This document shows positions 63,007 to 64,000 of a DNA stretch of 64,000 nucleotides, one piece after another. The DNA is from Janthinobacterium sp. J1-1. Lineage in GTDB: Bacteria; Pseudomonadota; Gammaproteobacteria; Burkholderiales; Burkholderiaceae_D. A model generated the notes under the pieces. The model was not told the origin of the DNA. It saw only the letters and a list, made by a program, of their open reading frames with translations, and made no database searches. A program made the position numbers and the translations under genes. Positions within the stretch are counted from its first letter, which is position 1, and each line of letters begins with the position of its first letter. The DNA lies in NCBI RefSeq assembly GCF_030944405.1, contig NZ_CP132339.1, forward strand, positions 6,324,001-6,388,000, in the 5' to 3' direction.

Positions 63007-63621
63007 ATGCAAATCACCCAACAATTCACCAAATGGCTGCGCCTGGCCCTCAGCGTTACCGTGCTGGCCGGCGTGCTGACCGGCTGCGGCTACAACGATT
63101 TCCAGAGCAAGGACGAAGCGACCAAGGCCGCCTGGGGCGAAGTGGTCAACCAGTACCAGCGGCGCGCCGACCTGATACCCAACCTGGTCAATACCGTCAA
63201 GGGCTATGCCAGCCACGAACGCGAAACGCTGGAAGCGGTGACCAAGGCGCGCTCGGCCGCCACCAGCTTCCAGATCACGCCCGAGGTGCTCAATGACCCG
63301 GCCGCCTTCGAAAAATTCCAGCAGGTGCAGGGCCAGCTGTCGTCGGCCCTGTCGCGCCTGATGGTGGTGTCCGAGAAATACCCGGACCTGAAAGCCAATA
63401 GCAACTTCCGCGACCTGCAATCGCAGCTGGAAGGCACGGAAAACCGCATCACCGTGGCGCGACAGCGCTATATCGTGGCGGTGCAGGACTACAACGTGCA
63501 TGCGCGCAGCTTCCCGAACAACCTGACGGCCATGATGTTCGGCTACAAGGTCAAGCCATCATTCACGGTGGACAATGAAAAAGCCATCTCGACCGCGCCA
63601 ACCGTCGACTTCGGCAAATAA
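63007..63621 (+). CDS. lemA: LemA-family lipoprotein-like protein
   Basis: A 204 aa membrane-anchored protein. The N-terminal signal contains a lipobox-like LAGVLTGC with Cys at about 24, so it may be lipidated. The LemA region follows: AAWGEVVNQYQRRADLIPNLVNTVKGYASHERETLEAVTKARS and YIVAVQDYNVHARSFPNNLTAMMFGYKVKPSF. LemA proteins are coiled-coil helical bundles of unclear role; the family is usually paired with TPM/YgcG proteins, as here. Confidence 0.92.
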   Translation: MQITQQFTKWLRLALSVTVLAGVLTGCGYNDFQSKDEATKAAWGEVVNQYQRRADLIPNLVNTVKGYASHERETLEAVTKARSAATSFQITPEVLNDPAAFEKFQQVQGQLSSALSRLMVVSEKYPDLKANSNFRDLQSQLEGTENRITVARQRYIVAVQDYNVHARSFPNNLTAMMFGYKVKPSFTVDNEKAISTAPTVDFGK

Positions 63622-63623
63622 GC

Positions 63624-64000
63624 ATGGGCATCAAGGCCTATTTTGCGGCACTCGTCACGGCGCTGCTGTGCGCGATGGCATTGCCGGCCAGCGCCCAGCT
63701 GGCTGCCGTGCCGCCGCTGGCAACGCGCGTGACCGACCAGGCCGCCATGCTGGACGACAAACAGAAGGCGTCGCTGGAAGCCGTGCTGGCCGACTATGAA
63801 GCGCGCACCGGCAGCCAGATCGCCGTGCTGCTGCTCAAGTCGACCGAACCCGAAGCGATCGAGCAATACAGCATCCGCGTGACGGACGCCTGGAAGCTGG
63901 GCCGCAAGGGCGTCGATGACGGCGTGCTGCTGCTGGTGGCGAAAGACAATCCCTCGTCGCTGCGCCGCTTGCGCATCGAAGCGGGGCGTGGCGTGCAGGG
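63624..64000 (+). CDS. TPM-domain (YgcG-like) protein, 3'-truncated by window edge
   Basis: The start ATG at 63624 is 2 nt after the lemA stop, and the frame runs off the window. The visible 125 residues show a signal peptide (MGIKAYFAALVTALLCAM, then LPASAQ) and the beginning of a TPM domain: RVTDQAAMLDDKQKASLEAVLADYEARTGSQIAVLLLKS and WKLGRKGVDDGVLLLVAKDN. This domain is found as a secreted/membrane protein next to LemA in many bacteria. Confidence 0.88.
   Translation, partial: MGIKAYFAALVTALLCAMALPASAQLAAVPPLATRVTDQAAMLDDKQKASLEAVLADYEARTGSQIAVLLLKSTEPEAIEQYSIRVTDAWKLGRKGVDDGVLLLVAKDNPSSLRRLRIEAGRGVQ

Overview
The window is a GC-rich (roughly 62-65 %) stretch of a betaproteobacterial chromosome. 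Gene content and protein style fit Oxalobacteraceae (Janthinobacterium, Duganella or Massilia type): a TonB-receptor-rich sugar locus, a DUF3579 protein, the rpsP-rimM-trmD-rplS operon, etfBA beside an acyl-CoA dehydrogenase, and several small hypotheticals of the kind seen in that family. The genus is an inference. I saw no rRNA, tRNA, CRISPR array or intact insertion sequence.

Layout. 1-13,982 is an amino-sugar (GlcNAc/chitin-oligosaccharide type) locus: the 3' part of nagA, a two-SIS-domain deaminase, a complete sugar ABC importer (binding protein, two permeases, ATPase) with an AmpG-like MFS permease set between permease and ATPase, a secreted TPR protein, a large TonB-dependent receptor and a divergent GntR/UTRA regulator. 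A less GC-rich islet (about 8.85-10.15 kb) with one orphan small ORF interrupts it. 14.0-31.2 kb is mostly core genome: GNAT, DUF3579, CobD/CbiB-like, a Nudix hydrolase, rplS-trmD-rimM-rpsP, two small envelope proteins, acyl-CoA dehydrogenase, etfA-etfB, a TusA-like protein, alaS, a Zur-like regulator divergent from a ZnuD-like zinc receptor with a perfect inverted repeat between them, and ugpQ. 31.4-45.1 kb is regulatory and accessory: a LytS/LytTR two-component pair, an MFS exporter with divergent LysR, a second LysR divergent from a CitMHS carrier plus split AtuA-type genes, and a Dpp/Nik-class ABC importer with a fused double ATPase.

45.2-47.8 kb holds a four-gene cluster made of a J-domain protein and three unrecognised proteins. 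Then come glnS, a CHASE-domain histidine kinase with no adjacent response regulator, and a protein with six AYSGRAVQA-type tandem repeats that is the most unusual coding sequence here. The right end is again mostly housekeeping: small hypotheticals, an SDR-type epimerase, a ferredoxin-reductase fusion, an EntS-like MFS, DUF1345, HPF/RaiA-like, a cNMP-binding diguanylate cyclase facing a DUF5610 protein, sbcB, pyrF, lemA and a truncated TPM-domain gene.

Repeats worth noting are a pair of about 95-bp double-hairpin (BIME/REP-like) elements at 45.13 and 61.92 kb. Both lie between convergent genes and both supply the TAG stop codon of the minus-strand gene. Start sites were chosen from ribosome-binding sites and family N-termini; where ambiguous this is stated.
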